Shown here: positions 17,495 to 26,019 of the stretch, one piece after another | Numbering within the stretch: position 1 is the first letter of the stretch | How the letters are laid out: the number at the start of each line of letters is the position of its first letter | Assembly: GCF_017377735.1 (NCBI RefSeq) | Contig: NZ_JAFVMH010000002.1 | Coordinates: 620,001 to 684,000 of the forward strand | DNA length: 64,000 nt | Direction of reading: 5' to 3' | Source of the DNA: Acetobacter garciniae | Lineage (GTDB): Bacteria; Pseudomonadota; Alphaproteobacteria; Acetobacterales; Acetobacteraceae | Made by a program: the position numbers and the translations under genes | The notes under the pieces: model-generated | The model's database searches: none | What the model saw: the letters and a program-made list of their open reading frames with translations, nothing else | Told to the model about the DNA's origin: nothing

Positions 17495-17586
17495 GCAGGC
17501 TGGTGGCGTGTGTGCCGGGCCGCGTGGATGACGCGCTTTTAGCAATGCTTTGGGGGCGGGGCAACTCCTGCTTTGCGGACGGTTCG

Positions 17587-18282
17587 TTATCCGGCGCGTA
17601 GCAGAAGCGGGCCGTGGTAACGCAGCCAGGCTTCGGCCTGCTGCCTGTAGGGTGTCAGGCTGGCGACCTGTTTCCAGAATTGTGGGCCGTGGTTCATGTG
17701 CACCAGGTGGCTCAGCTCGTGCGCGATCAGGTAATGGCGCACCGGGTGGGGGGCCATGACCAGACGCCAGGACAGCATGATGCGGCCCGTGCTGGAGCAG
17801 CTTCCCCAACGGCTGCTCGTGTCGCGGATATCCAGCCGGGTGGGGCGCAGCTTTGCTGCCTGCGCCATCTCCCGCACTTCCTCCCCCAGCACGCGGGCTG
17901 CATGGGCGCGCAGGAAATCCGTTACGCGGCGGCTGATGAAACTGGCATCTCCGCTGACGACAAGCTGGTCTTTTTCAATCCATGCACCGCCGCGGCGTGT
18001 CGGGTCGTGGGTGATGCGGTGGGGCGTGCCTTCAATGGGGATGATACTGCCATCGGTAAAGGACGGGGTTTTTTCAAGACGTTGCAGGCGCGATGCGATC
18101 CATCCGCCATGCTGGCGCACAAAGGCATGGGCATGGGCGGGCGGGCATTTGGGGGGCAGGGTGACGGTAACGGAATTTGCCCGTGGGGCAATGCGCAGGG
18201 CCAGCCGCCGCGCGCGGGGTGAAACACGCCATTCGACGTGAACCTTGCCGAAACCTTCTACAGTTATTTCATCGGGTAACAC
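17587..18282 (-). CDS. YgjP/SprT-like metallopeptidase (DUF45)
   Basis: 231 residues. The M48-like zinc motif HELSHLVHMNHGPQFW (HExxH with a downstream His) lies at about 190-205. SSRWGSCSSTGRIMLSWRL in front is the typical DUF45/YgjP signature. No signal peptide or membrane helix is seen, so it is probably cytosolic. It starts at GTG overlapping the YcgN-like gene by 14 bp, and is the last gene of a five-gene leftward operon. The substrate is unknown. Confidence 0.9.
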   Translation of the reverse strand: MLPDEITVEGFGKVHVEWRVSPRARRLALRIAPRANSVTVTLPPKCPPAHAHAFVRQHGGWIASRLQRLEKTPSFTDGSIIPIEGTPHRITHDPTRRGGAWIEKDQLVVSGDASFISRRVTDFLRAHAARVLGEEVREMAQAAKLRPTRLDIRDTSSRWGSCSSTGRIMLSWRLVMAPHPVRHYLIAHELSHLVHMNHGPQFWKQVASLTPYRQQAEAWLRYHGPLLLRAG

Positions 18283-18799
18283 CTGCGCGCACTCCCGCTG
18301 GGGTGGGCCCGGGCCTGGCGGCTTCGGGCGTTGTGTCCGGCGTTGCGGGTTCGCCAGGCCAGGTGACGATGTAATCTTCCAAAGCGCCTGCGCGGCGTTC
18401 GCTGATACAGCGACCGGCGGCCGATGCGCCAGAGGTGATGACGGTCTCGGGCGTTCCGCTCAGCAACGGGTGCCAGTCGGGCAGGGACTGCCCGTTGGCC
18501 AGCCGACGATAGGCGCAGTCAGGTGGCAGCCAGTCCAGTTCGGGGATCATTTCCGCGGTCAGGGTCACGCAGTCCTGCACCTTGCGCAGCCGGTTCGGAT
18601 AATCCGTGCATTGGCAGGTCCGCACGTCCAGCAACCGGCACGCCACGGACGTATAGTGCAGTTCCTCCGTGTCGTCATCGCGGAGCTTGTGCAGGCAGCA
18701 CCGTCCGCAGCCATCGCACAGCGATTCCCACTGCGTGCGTGTCATGTCCGCCAGGGGCGTGGTTTCCCAGAAGGGGCGGGGGGCTGGGGGAGGATTCAT
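18269..18799 (-). CDS. YcgN/UPF0260 cysteine-cluster protein
   Basis: 176 residues. The Cys-rich pattern begins WESLCDGCGRCCLHKLRDDD, continues VACRLLDVRTCQCTDYPNRL and later DCVTLTAEMIPELDWLPPDC, all typical of the UPF0260 (YcgN) family, a YkgJ-type zinc- or iron-binding cluster. Function is unknown. The start codon overlaps the permease-like gene by 4 bp and the stop overlaps the metallopeptidase gene. The last 30 residues (PEAARPGPTPAGVRAG) look like an extra tail. Confidence 0.9.
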   Translation of the reverse strand: MNPPPAPRPFWETTPLADMTRTQWESLCDGCGRCCLHKLRDDDTEELHYTSVACRLLDVRTCQCTDYPNRLRKVQDCVTLTAEMIPELDWLPPDCAYRRLANGQSLPDWHPLLSGTPETVITSGASAAGRCISERRAGALEDYIVTWPGEPATPDTTPEAARPGPTPAGVRAGVTR

Positions 18800-19221
18800 T
18801 GCAGGGCTCCGCAGGCCAGGGCCAGGACAAGGCTGGTCAGAAAAGGTTTTTTAAGCAGCGGCCACCATAGCAAGCGCAGGCGCATGGGGCGCGACGTGGC
18901 GCCAAGTTCCCGCGCAGTCGCGGTCCAGTTGTCCTGCACGCTGCGCAAGGGTAGCACAAGGGGCAGGCTCAGCAGCGGGGCCAGCATCATACCTTGCAGC
19001 ACGGGAACGCCAGGACCACGCACGCCCAGCGGTAGCAGGACTGCGCCTGCCGTTGCGGGAATGACCGTCAGCAACGCTAGCGTATAGGCAGCCCCACTCA
19101 GGCGTGTTGCAATGACCAGGGCCGTAACAAGACACGCCACCCCAAGTCCGATCGCGGCCATGACCAGTCCCGAGGCCAGAAGCGGGTAAGGGGGTGGGAC
19201 AGCGCCCATCAGCGGGATCAC
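18796..19221 (-). CDS. half-length ABC-permease-like membrane protein
   Basis: 141 residues with about four predicted helices: LASGLVMAAIGLGVACLVTA, LALLTVIPATAGAVLLPLGV, VLQGMMLAPLLSLPLVLPL and PFLTSLVLALACGAL. An EAA-like loop, ARELGATSRPMRLRLLWWPL, precedes the last helix as in PotB/PotC permeases. A normal permease has six helices and about 270 residues; the C-terminal part is absent here without any frameshift. It overlaps by 4 bp both the binding-protein gene and ycgN, so it is co-translated. It may form a reduced or repurposed complex with the neighbouring ABC-like proteins. Confidence 0.7.
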   Translation of the reverse strand: MIPLMGAVPPPYPLLASGLVMAAIGLGVACLVTALVIATRLSGAAYTLALLTVIPATAGAVLLPLGVRGPGVPVLQGMMLAPLLSLPLVLPLRSVQDNWTATARELGATSRPMRLRLLWWPLLKKPFLTSLVLALACGALQ

Positions 19222-20297
19222 GCGTGGTCGATCCAGTGGGCGAAACGTTCCGCGATGGGGGCCAGGTTGCGGCTCCAGAACAGGTCGTCAACCGGGATGG
19301 CGGGCGGCAGGCGCGCCAGCCTGCCGCCGGAAGCATCGATATCCTGCATGGATGGCAATGACGGCCACGCATTGGCGAAGGCCTGCTGCTGGGCGGGTTG
19401 TTCCAGCCAGGATGCAAGGGCCAGGTTGGCGCTATCGCCTGCGGCACTTCGGGGCACGCCCCAGCCGTATTGAACAAGCAGGCGTTGGTTCCAGTTCAGG
19501 CTGAAGCGCTGGCGGTCCGCCTCCTTCGCGCCCAGAATTTCGCCCGTGGGCACGAAGCCGGTCAGCGCGCCGCCGGAGGTGAGGATACGCGCAGCCTCCT
19601 CCGGGGTGGACCACCAGATAAGGTACGGGCGGATCTGCTCCAGTTTCAAGAAGGCGCGGTTCTGGCCATCGGGCGTGGCCAGAACGCGGTACACCACATC
19701 GGCGGGAACACCGTCTGCCAGCAGGGCGATTTCAAGCGTCGTGCGTGGGTCGCGCCGTAAGCTGCGGCGGCCGGGATGGCGCGCGACATCCCAGAAATCC
19801 GTCCAGCTCGGGGGGGCATCAAAACGGGCGCGGTCCCAGGCCATGGCATAGTCGATCGCAGCGGACATGGGGCCGCATGCATTGGCGGAGGTATCGCCCT
19901 CGTCCCGGGCAAGCAGGCCCAGCCCGCAGCAGATCTGGAGCATGCTGCCTTCCATCATCACGGCGGCCCAGTGGCCGGCCGCGTGCTGTTCCTGCTGTTG
20001 CAGGCTTTCGGTCGTGCCGTCCCAGCCATGGGGGGTGACCGTGCGATGTGTCAGGCGTTCATAGGGGGTGAACAGCACCCGGCGCTGGATGTCCGTGATC
20101 TTGCCCGCAAAGGTCAGGACATTCAGGCGGGGTGGGGTGGGGGCATGGCCGCGCTTGCGGGGGGCGGCTTGTGGCTTTCCCGCTTCCGCCACCGCAGGCA
20201 GCAGCGCACCCAGCCCGGCCAGCAGGAGCGTGCGGCGCGCCAGCGGGGAAACGACCGGGGGTGAAAGGGAGGACGCGCGGTGTAATCCGGCAGGCAC
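19218..20297 (-). CDS. PotD-like extracellular solute-binding protein
   Basis: 359 residues. The N-terminus has a twin-arginine-like signal (SPLARRTLLLAGLGALLPA, then VAEAGK). The body resembles the PotD family: NVLTFAGKITDIQRRVLFTP, later WTDFWDVARHPGRRSLRRDP, YLIWWSTPEEAARIL and VPRSAAGDSANLALASWLEQ. It probably binds a small ligand in the periplasm. The start is a GTG and may lie a little further in. It is followed with a 4-bp overlap by the half-length permease and preceded by the dead ATPase-like gene. Confidence 0.8.
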   Translation of the reverse strand: MPAGLHRASSLSPPVVSPLARRTLLLAGLGALLPAVAEAGKPQAAPRKRGHAPTPPRLNVLTFAGKITDIQRRVLFTPYERLTHRTVTPHGWDGTTESLQQQEQHAAGHWAAVMMEGSMLQICCGLGLLARDEGDTSANACGPMSAAIDYAMAWDRARFDAPPSWTDFWDVARHPGRRSLRRDPRTTLEIALLADGVPADVVYRVLATPDGQNRAFLKLEQIRPYLIWWSTPEEAARILTSGGALTGFVPTGEILGAKEADRQRFSLNWNQRLLVQYGWGVPRSAAGDSANLALASWLEQPAQQQAFANAWPSLPSMQDIDASGGRLARLPPAIPVDDLFWSRNLAPIAERFAHWIDHA

Positions 20298-20394
20298 AGG
20301 CGCTGCTTTTGGGCGAGCCTTACGAAGAAAAGGAAGGGGAAGCAGGGGAAACCTCGCGCGCGTCTGTCTATGGCCTGGGATGCCGGGCGGCAGT

Positions 20395-21513
20395 TTAGCC
20401 TATTTTTTGATCCATCGGAAAGGCAATGGCGTTCTGGGCCTGCCACGCCAGTAATCCCTCCCGCCCGGGTGCCAGATCCCGCCCGGCATGAACCGGCGGG
20501 CGGCGGGCGATTATTTCGGTTCCATCACGCGCGCGCAGCCGCATGAGAACGCTCTGGCCAAGATGGTGGGCGCTGACAAGCGTGCAGGCAATGTCGCCGG
20601 GTTCCGGGGGTTCGCCCCCGCCCTGGCGCATGAACATTACGGAAAGCCGGTCAGGCGGAATGCAGATGCTGGCCAGGTCATCGGCATGCAGGCCCGGTGC
20701 CGCCTGCGCCTGCACCGTCTCGCCCGAAGGCAGGCGCAGGGTGGCGAGATCGTCTTCGCAGTCCAGCACCTTGCCGGTCAGCACATTGGCATCCCCCATA
20801 GCTACGGCCACACCGCGGCTGGCGGGGCGGTTCAGCAGGATGGGGGCCTGGGCGAGTTGCAGCAGCACGCCGTTTTCCATGATACCGATCCGGTCCGCGG
20901 CCATCAGGGCTTCGGGGCGCTGGCGTGTCAGCAGCAGAAGGCTCAGCCCCATGGCGTGGCGCAGCCGGTCAAGCATGGCGAGCATGCGGTCCTTTGCCGT
21001 CTGCTTCATGGTATCGAAAGGCTGCATCAGCACAACGACCGCCGGCATGCCCACAAGGGCGCGGGCGAGCCCTGCGCGAAAAACCTGTTCTGCCGACAGG
21101 TCGCGCGGGTATCGGGCGCGCACGCCGTCCAGCCCGGTCAGGGCTAGGACCTCGCTCGCCCTGCGCTGCATTTCATTCGCACCCAGGGTGCGTGCGGCCC
21201 GCAGGGGAAAGAGAATATTGTCCATAACCGACAGATGCGCGAAGAGCGGCGCATGCGCCCCCACGGAGGCCACGCCCCGCTGGCCCGGCCTGTGCGCGCT
21301 GACATCCATCCCGTCGATGCGCATGGCGCCCTGGCATGTCGCCCGCCCGGTCAGGGCGGCTGTCAGGCTGGGCATGTCGTCTTCGTCCGGGCCGATTCCC
21401 AGCAGGGCCACGCAGTCCTGCCTGCGCAAAATCAGGTCCAGCGGCGGTGTTCCCGCCCGGAAAACGAAATTGTGCAGTGCCAGGGCAGGGGGCGAGCCAT
21501 GCGTAAGCTGCAT
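20395..21513 (-). CDS. ABC ATPase-like protein lacking all catalytic motifs (PotA-like pseudo-ATPase)
   Basis: 372 residues, the length and layout of PotA with an NBD and a C-terminal TOBE domain (VLTGKVLDCEDDLATLRLPS onward). Every nucleotide motif is changed. Walker A is LLGIGPDEDDMPSLTAAL with no GKT/S. The Q-loop Gln is absent (VGAHAPLFAHL). The signature reads LSAEQVFRAGLARAL. Walker B is VVVLMQPFDTM in place of LLLDEP. The switch His is Arg (LLLTRQRPEAL). The frame is intact with core-like GC, so it is unlikely to be a recent pseudogene. It leads the operon with the binding protein and half permease. Confidence 0.8.
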   Translation of the reverse strand: MQLTHGSPPALALHNFVFRAGTPPLDLILRRQDCVALLGIGPDEDDMPSLTAALTGRATCQGAMRIDGMDVSAHRPGQRGVASVGAHAPLFAHLSVMDNILFPLRAARTLGANEMQRRASEVLALTGLDGVRARYPRDLSAEQVFRAGLARALVGMPAVVVLMQPFDTMKQTAKDRMLAMLDRLRHAMGLSLLLLTRQRPEALMAADRIGIMENGVLLQLAQAPILLNRPASRGVAVAMGDANVLTGKVLDCEDDLATLRLPSGETVQAQAAPGLHADDLASICIPPDRLSVMFMRQGGGEPPEPGDIACTLVSAHHLGQSVLMRLRARDGTEIIARRPPVHAGRDLAPGREGLLAWQAQNAIAFPMDQKIG

Positions 21514-21587
21514 GCAACCGGACTCCTTGTCTGCGGGTTTAATGGAAGGTGTGCATCCCAGTACACGATATAGACGAGGTTTGGTGC

Positions 21588-21890
21588 ATGTCTTACGACA
21601 AAATCAAGGAAGTCAAAGCCGCTGGCGAAGCGGCGACCGATACGGCGCGTGAAGAGCTGGAGGCCGTCAAGGCCCATCTCGAACGCCTGATCACCCAGCA
21701 CATGGTGCCTGCCCTGGGCAGGGCGGGGGACAAAGCCGGCAGCCTGACCGAGCAGGCAGTTGCCAATGCGCGCGAACTGGCGGATCATACGCGCCAAGAT
21801 CTCGCAAAGCGAACGCGGGGCCAGACGTCCTGGCTGTCTATTGCCATTTCCGGGGTGGTGGGCTTTATCCTGGGGCGGTTGTCTCGCTGA
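21588..21890 (+). CDS. YqjD/ElaB-like membrane-anchored protein (DUF883)
   Basis: 100 residues starting MSYDKIKEVKAAGEAATDTA. A long amphipathic helical region (REELEAVKAHLERLI, then TEQAVANARELADHTRQDL) is followed by a single C-terminal helix (WLSIAISGVVGFILGRLSR) with the GxxxG-like end of ElaB/YqjD proteins. In E. coli these tail-anchored proteins associate with ribosomes in stationary phase. It is the first gene of a pair with the YqjE-like gene 40 bp downstream, divergent from the ABC-like operon. Confidence 0.85.
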   Translation: MSYDKIKEVKAAGEAATDTAREELEAVKAHLERLITQHMVPALGRAGDKAGSLTEQAVANARELADHTRQDLAKRTRGQTSWLSIAISGVVGFILGRLSR

Positions 21891-21930
21891 CGCCTATGCG
21901 TCACCCGAACGTAAGGTAGCCGCAAAGCCC

Positions 21931-22356
21931 ATGCATATTTTTGACCTTGGTAAATCCGCCCTGAACGCCCAGTCCAGCGTGATGCAGCAGATGGCCATAC
22001 GATATGGCCGTCAGGTCGCGTTCCTGATCATGGCGGCCCTCTTCGGTTTTTTCGCCCTTATCACGGGGCATGGGCTTGTGTGGATCCTGCTGGTTTTTGC
22101 CGCTCACATGGGGCCGGTCGGCGCGTCGTTCACGGTTTTCGGCCTTGACGTGCTGGCGGCCCTTGTCTGCATCCTGTTCGGTCGGCGCACCTACCTGACC
22201 GTGGCCGAAGTGGATGCCCGCATCGCGCGGGACCGCTACCTGAACCAGATGCGCGACTCCATGACCATGGCCGCCGTGACCGCGACCGTCGCTTCGGCCA
22301 TGGGGCGTGGCAGCGCTGGCAAGGTGTGGGATATCGTACGGCGCAAAAAGGGCTGA
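21931..22356 (+). CDS. YqjE/holin-X-like membrane protein
   Basis: 141 residues from MHIFDLGKSALNAQSSVMQQ. Two membrane helices lie in the middle (VAFLIMAALFGFFALITGHG, VFGLDVLAALVCILFG). A basic tail ends WDIVRRKKG. The size, topology and position next to a YqjD-like gene match the YqjE (phage-holin-3_6, Actinobacterial Holin-X-like) family. Function is unknown; likely an inner-membrane stress-related protein. The long upstream extension of this frame overlaps the YqjD-like gene and is not used. Confidence 0.75.
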   Translation: MHIFDLGKSALNAQSSVMQQMAIRYGRQVAFLIMAALFGFFALITGHGLVWILLVFAAHMGPVGASFTVFGLDVLAALVCILFGRRTYLTVAEVDARIARDRYLNQMRDSMTMAAVTATVASAMGRGSAGKVWDIVRRKKG

Positions 22357-22502
22357 AAAAGCGTTCAAAGCGCTTGCACGGAGCCAGCCCATAGGTTCCA
22401 TTCCAAATTTGCATTGGCGTGCGCCATTGTTTCTGTAAATGATGGCGCAGTCATTTAATGAGCGTGTAAATTGTTTGCATGCTTTCAGGCGTTGTGCAGT
22501 GA

Positions 22503-23054
22503 ATGGACTTTGAACATAACTTTGTTATGGCAAGTGAGACGCGCCGGTTTTTCGGGTACCGGCTGGCTCGGCTTGCAGCGGTATGGCGGCGCGAGATTGA
22601 TGCCGACCTGCGCGCTTTCGGTCTGACCGACGCAACATGGCGCCCTATCTATTATCTCAATTTCTCATCCACCCCCATGCGGCAGACGGATCTGGCGCGC
22701 TCCCTCCTGCTGGAAGCGCCGTCCCTGGTCCGCTTGCTGGATGTACTCGAAAAGCGTGGCTATGTCGTACGCGAAACGGATGAGGAAGACCGCCGTTCCA
22801 AGCTGGTCAGCATTACGGATGAAGGGCGCCAGGTGGCGGCCCTGGTCAACCGGGTGGCCGATACCGTGACCGCACGGCTGACCGATACGGTCACGGATCA
22901 CGAGCTTGAGGAGTGCTGCGGCGTGCTGGACCGGGTGGAGCAGGCTGCACTGACGCACCGCGACACGCCGCGCCCGCCTTCAAGGGATGCGGCCAGCCCG
23001 ACCGGGACGGCATCTGCCAAAAAGAGCACACAAAAAAAAGGCGAGCGGCCATGA
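22503..23054 (+). CDS. MarR-family transcriptional regulator
   Basis: 183 residues. The winged-helix core covers about residues 25-135: ATWRPIYYLNFSSTPMRQTD, then LARSLLLEAPSLVRLLDVLE and the wing DEEDRRSKLVSITDEGRQ. A basic, low-complexity tail ends the protein. An alternative start is ATG at 22527. It heads an efflux operon (DUF1656, HlyD, NodT follow at short spacing) and probably represses it, releasing on binding an aromatic or toxic ligand. A palindrome over its start is a candidate operator. Confidence 0.92.
   Translation: MDFEHNFVMASETRRFFGYRLARLAAVWRREIDADLRAFGLTDATWRPIYYLNFSSTPMRQTDLARSLLLEAPSLVRLLDVLEKRGYVVRETDEEDRRSKLVSITDEGRQVAALVNRVADTVTARLTDTVTDHELEECCGVLDRVEQAALTHRDTPRPPSRDAASPTGTASAKKSTQKKGERP
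22515..22529. promoter_or_regulatory. palindrome CATAAC-TTT-GTTATG, possible MarR operator
   Basis: A perfect 6-bp inverted repeat with a 3-bp spacer overlaps the start region of the marR gene. MarR-family regulators commonly bind short palindromes at their own promoters. If translation starts at 22527, the site would cover the start codon. It may also be chance within coding sequence. Confidence 0.35.
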
Positions 23055-23085
23055 AGGGCCCGGCACTCGTTACCAGGACCGTGCA

Positions 23086-23280
23086 ATGCTGACGGAATTC
23101 AATCTCTTTGGCGTCTTCATGGCGCCGATTGTCGTCTACGCGCTGGCGGCCCTGCCGCTGACCATGTGCGTACGCTTCGTGCTGTGGTGGAGCGGCCTGC
23201 TGGGCTGGTTCTGGCACATCGCGCTGTTCGAAGTATCCCTTTACGTTTGTATTCTTTGCCTGCTGATTCTCTATATCTGA
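23086..23280 (+). CDS. DUF1656 (AaeX-like) small membrane protein
   Basis: 64 residues: MLTEFNLFGVFMAPIVVYAL, then LAALPLTMCVRFVLWW and a C-terminal hydrophobic helix SLYVCILCLLILYI. This is the usual DUF1656 pattern of two to three helices found between FUSC and HlyD genes in AaeAB-type efflux operons. An AGGA lies 8 bp before the ATG. Here it follows marR directly by 31 bp, with no FUSC pump gene between or after. Confidence 0.88.
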   Translation: MLTEFNLFGVFMAPIVVYALAALPLTMCVRFVLWWSGLLGWFWHIALFEVSLYVCILCLLILYI

Positions 23281-23306
23281 CCTGAAAAGGCTTTTGAGTC
23301 GTCGCG

Positions 23307-24218
23307 ATGCCCCTCCTGCGCACCCTGATACGAATTGTCCTGACCCTGGCGGTCGTGTCCCTGGCGATTATCCTGGGGATCACCTTGTGGAACGTCTATA
23401 TGATCGCACCCTGGACCCGTGACGGGCGCGTGCGCGTGTACGTTGTGGATGTCGCCCCCGAAGTCTCGGGCACCGTGGTGCAGATCCCCGTCGTGGACAA
23501 CCAGTTCGTCCATAAGGGCGACCCGCTGTTCGTTCTCGACCCGGTCCGCTTCCGCCTGGCGATCCGCGAGGCACAGGCCCGCCTGGACGGCGCGATGGAA
23601 GACCTTAAGCTCAAGCAGAACGACGCCAAGCGCCGTATGGGCCTGGGCGGGATCGTCTCGGCCGAAGAACAGGAAGTGTTCAACTCGAACGTGGCGACCC
23701 AGATCGCCTCGGTCGATGCGGCACGTGCGGCCCTTGATGTCGCCAAGCTGAACCTCCAGCGTTCGGTTCTGTATTCGCCGGTCAACGGATATGTGACCAA
23801 CCTCAACCTGCGGGTGGGGGACTATGCCTCGGCCGGACAGGCGCGCATGGCCGTGATCGACTCCGATTCCTACTGGGTCTACGGCTACTTTGAAGAAACC
23901 AAGATGTGGGGCGTGCATGTGGGTGATGAAGCCCGCGTGAAGCTCATGGGCTACAAGCCCATCCTGCTGGGCCATGTCATCAGCATCGCCCGTGGTATCG
24001 ACGATACCAACGGCTCCCCCGACAAGCTGGGGCTGCAGGCGGTCAATCCGATCTTTACCTGGGTGCGTCTGGCCCAGCGTATTCCCGTGCGCATTCATCT
24101 CGACCATGTGCCCGACAGCGTGACCCTGGCCGCGGGCATGACCGCTACCGTCAGCGTCGGCCCCGAGCCGACGGGGCGCAGGGGCAAGCTGACGACCTGG
24201 TTGCAAGACCATCTCTGA
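23307..24218 (+). CDS. HlyD-family periplasmic adaptor, AaeA/EmrA-like
   Basis: 303 residues. It has one N-terminal membrane anchor (IVLTLAVVSLAIILGITLWN), a lipoyl-like half motif (VAPEVSGTVVQIPVVDNQFV, then HKGDPLFVLDP), a helical hairpin (about 75-145) and the second half (LYSPVNGYVTNLNLRVGDYA). It links an inner-membrane pump to an outer-membrane channel. It lies between the DUF1656 gene and the NodT gene. The partner pump is not in this operon. Confidence 0.92.
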   Translation: MPLLRTLIRIVLTLAVVSLAIILGITLWNVYMIAPWTRDGRVRVYVVDVAPEVSGTVVQIPVVDNQFVHKGDPLFVLDPVRFRLAIREAQARLDGAMEDLKLKQNDAKRRMGLGGIVSAEEQEVFNSNVATQIASVDAARAALDVAKLNLQRSVLYSPVNGYVTNLNLRVGDYASAGQARMAVIDSDSYWVYGYFEETKMWGVHVGDEARVKLMGYKPILLGHVISIARGIDDTNGSPDKLGLQAVNPIFTWVRLAQRIPVRIHLDHVPDSVTLAAGMTATVSVGPEPTGRRGKLTTWLQDHL

Positions 24219-24240
24219 GCGTGGGCAGAGGATGAAAGTC

Positions 24241-25755
24241 ATGAAGGTTCATCGCCGCCTCGCGCTTGGCCTGGCAACGTCATTGTTGCTGTCGGCCTGC
24301 ACTGTCGGGCCGAATTACCAGCCCGACCGGATGAAGCTGCCCGCGCAGTTCAAGGAAGCCGCGGAGGAACACACCGCAACGCCCGAGGAAATCGAGCGTA
24401 CCAACAAGGAAATGACGGAATGGTGGGCCCTTTTCAAGGATCCCATCCTGTCACGCCTGGTTGAGCAGGCCATCAAGGGCAATTACGACCTGCAGATCGC
24501 AGGGGAGCGTATCCTGGCCGAACGCGCGGTCCGTGACCGTTCGGCGGCGCAGTGGTACCCGCAGGTTGACGCCAATATGGGCGGGGGCGATGTCCGCTAT
24601 TCGCTGAATATCGACAACTGGCCGCTCCGCCCCGGCAACCCCGCCAACCGCCCCGAAGCCTCCATGCTGACCTACGGGGCCACCGCGTCGTGGGAGCTGG
24701 ACATGTTCGGGCGCATCCGGCGTGATGTGCAGGCGCATGAACACCAGGTGGAAGCCACGATCGAGGCGCGGCGGGCCGTGCTGATGGGGCTTTTGTCGGA
24801 ACTGGCATCCGACTACATGCTGCTGCGTGTCACGCAGTTGCAGATCAAGATCGCGACCGACAACATCCGCGTAGCCCAGGACGCGCTGAACCTGACCAAC
24901 CAGCTTTACCTTGAAGGCGTGGGCAACAGCTTGCAGATCGCCCAGGCGCAGGCGGAACTGGATGCCCAGGTCGCTGCGCGCGAGCCGCTCAGAACCCGTG
25001 TCTCGCAGGTCACGCACGCCATTGCGGTTCTGTTGGGCCAGATGCCCGGCACGCTGGAAGACGAGCTCAAGCAGCCCAAGCCCCTGCCGGTGGTGCCGGA
25101 ATTCCCCGCGACGCTGCCCTCCATCGTGATCGCCAACCGGCCCGATATCCGCATGGCGGAGCGGCAATATGCCGTGGCCACGGCCCAGATCGGTGTGGCG
25201 GTGGCCAATCTTTACCCGCATTTCGTGGTACCGCTGACCTTCAACCCCAATGCGTCGGCCATGTACCAGGCCTTTCAGGTCAATGGCATGAGCTGGCAGT
25301 TCTTGCTGATGGCCAGCCTGCCGCTGATGCATGGCGGCAAGATGACGGCGGAAATCCGCGCCGCCCAGGCCTCGGCCGAGGCCGCACGGCTGAGCTACCG
25401 CCAGACCGTGCTGACAGCGTTCAAGGAAGTTGAAGATTCCATGGCCGCCTGGCATGACGATATCGAATATGCCGAGCAATTGCACAAGGCTGCCGAAGAC
25501 AGTGCGACCGCCAGCGAGCGGGCCCGCAAGTTGTACAGCGCCGGTCTGGTCGGCTTTCTGGAAGTGCTGACAACCGAACGCACGACCCTGAACGCCCAGA
25601 ACATGGAAGCACTGGCAAGGCTCGAGCGCCTGCGTGACGCAGTGAACCTCTACACCGCCCTTGGTGCGGGGTGGAAGGGTGTTGCCCTTACCAATTCCAC
25701 GCTGCCGGTCTCGCTGGAAACGCAGAATATTCTGGCCCGCGCGTTCAAGCAGTAA
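24241..25755 (+). CDS. RND/FUSC-type efflux outer-membrane lipoprotein, NodT family
   Basis: 504 residues from MKVHRRLALGLATSLLLSAC; the LSAC lipobox predicts a lipid-anchored Cys. An ATG 9 bp upstream is less likely because the GAGG is then too close. It contains two OEP (TolC-like) domains with GNYDLQIAGERILAERAVRD, TYGATASWELDMFGRIRRDV, ANRPDIRMAERQYAVATAQI and SAGLVGFLEVLTTERTTL. It forms the outer-membrane exit duct and is the last gene of the efflux operon. A structured repeat lies about 120 bp downstream. Confidence 0.93.
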   Translation: MKVHRRLALGLATSLLLSACTVGPNYQPDRMKLPAQFKEAAEEHTATPEEIERTNKEMTEWWALFKDPILSRLVEQAIKGNYDLQIAGERILAERAVRDRSAAQWYPQVDANMGGGDVRYSLNIDNWPLRPGNPANRPEASMLTYGATASWELDMFGRIRRDVQAHEHQVEATIEARRAVLMGLLSELASDYMLLRVTQLQIKIATDNIRVAQDALNLTNQLYLEGVGNSLQIAQAQAELDAQVAAREPLRTRVSQVTHAIAVLLGQMPGTLEDELKQPKPLPVVPEFPATLPSIVIANRPDIRMAERQYAVATAQIGVAVANLYPHFVVPLTFNPNASAMYQAFQVNGMSWQFLLMASLPLMHGGKMTAEIRAAQASAEAARLSYRQTVLTAFKEVEDSMAAWHDDIEYAEQLHKAAEDSATASERARKLYSAGLVGFLEVLTTERTTLNAQNMEALARLERLRDAVNLYTALGAGWKGVALTNSTLPVSLETQNILARAFKQ

Positions 25756-25878
25756 TGGCGTAGCCCCGTGGCAGGGTAGCGCCTGTCGGGCGCTGTCGCA
25801 GGCCGTGACGGTGTGCGTGGGAACGGGCATACCGTCCGGTCTGAAGCCGGACTGGTCGACTTTTCTATAAAAAGAATA

Positions 25879-25956
25879 GAAGTTTTTGGGTGCCGCCTTT
25901 TTTCAAAAAGGCGGTATTCTTTGAGGCTTTTTGCAAAAAGCTTCACCAAAAACTTC
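25879..25956 (+). repeat. cruciform-forming dispersed repeat, copy 1
   Basis: An outer inverted repeat (GAAGTTTTTGG with CCAAAAACTTC) encloses two hairpins: CCGCC-T6-CAAAAAGGCGG at 25893-25914 and GAGGCTTTTTGCAAAAAGCTTC at 25923-25944. The layout gives a three-way junction, and T-runs after each stem arm could stop transcription. It lies between the convergent nodT and hpnG genes. A second copy with the same architecture and partly compensated base changes lies at 40561-40637. Confidence 0.75.
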
Positions 25957-26019
25957 CTTCATGGTCGATACGATGGCGCGTGGGCAGGTGTTGAAGCTGC
26001 CTTTCGGGCAGTCAGTCTC

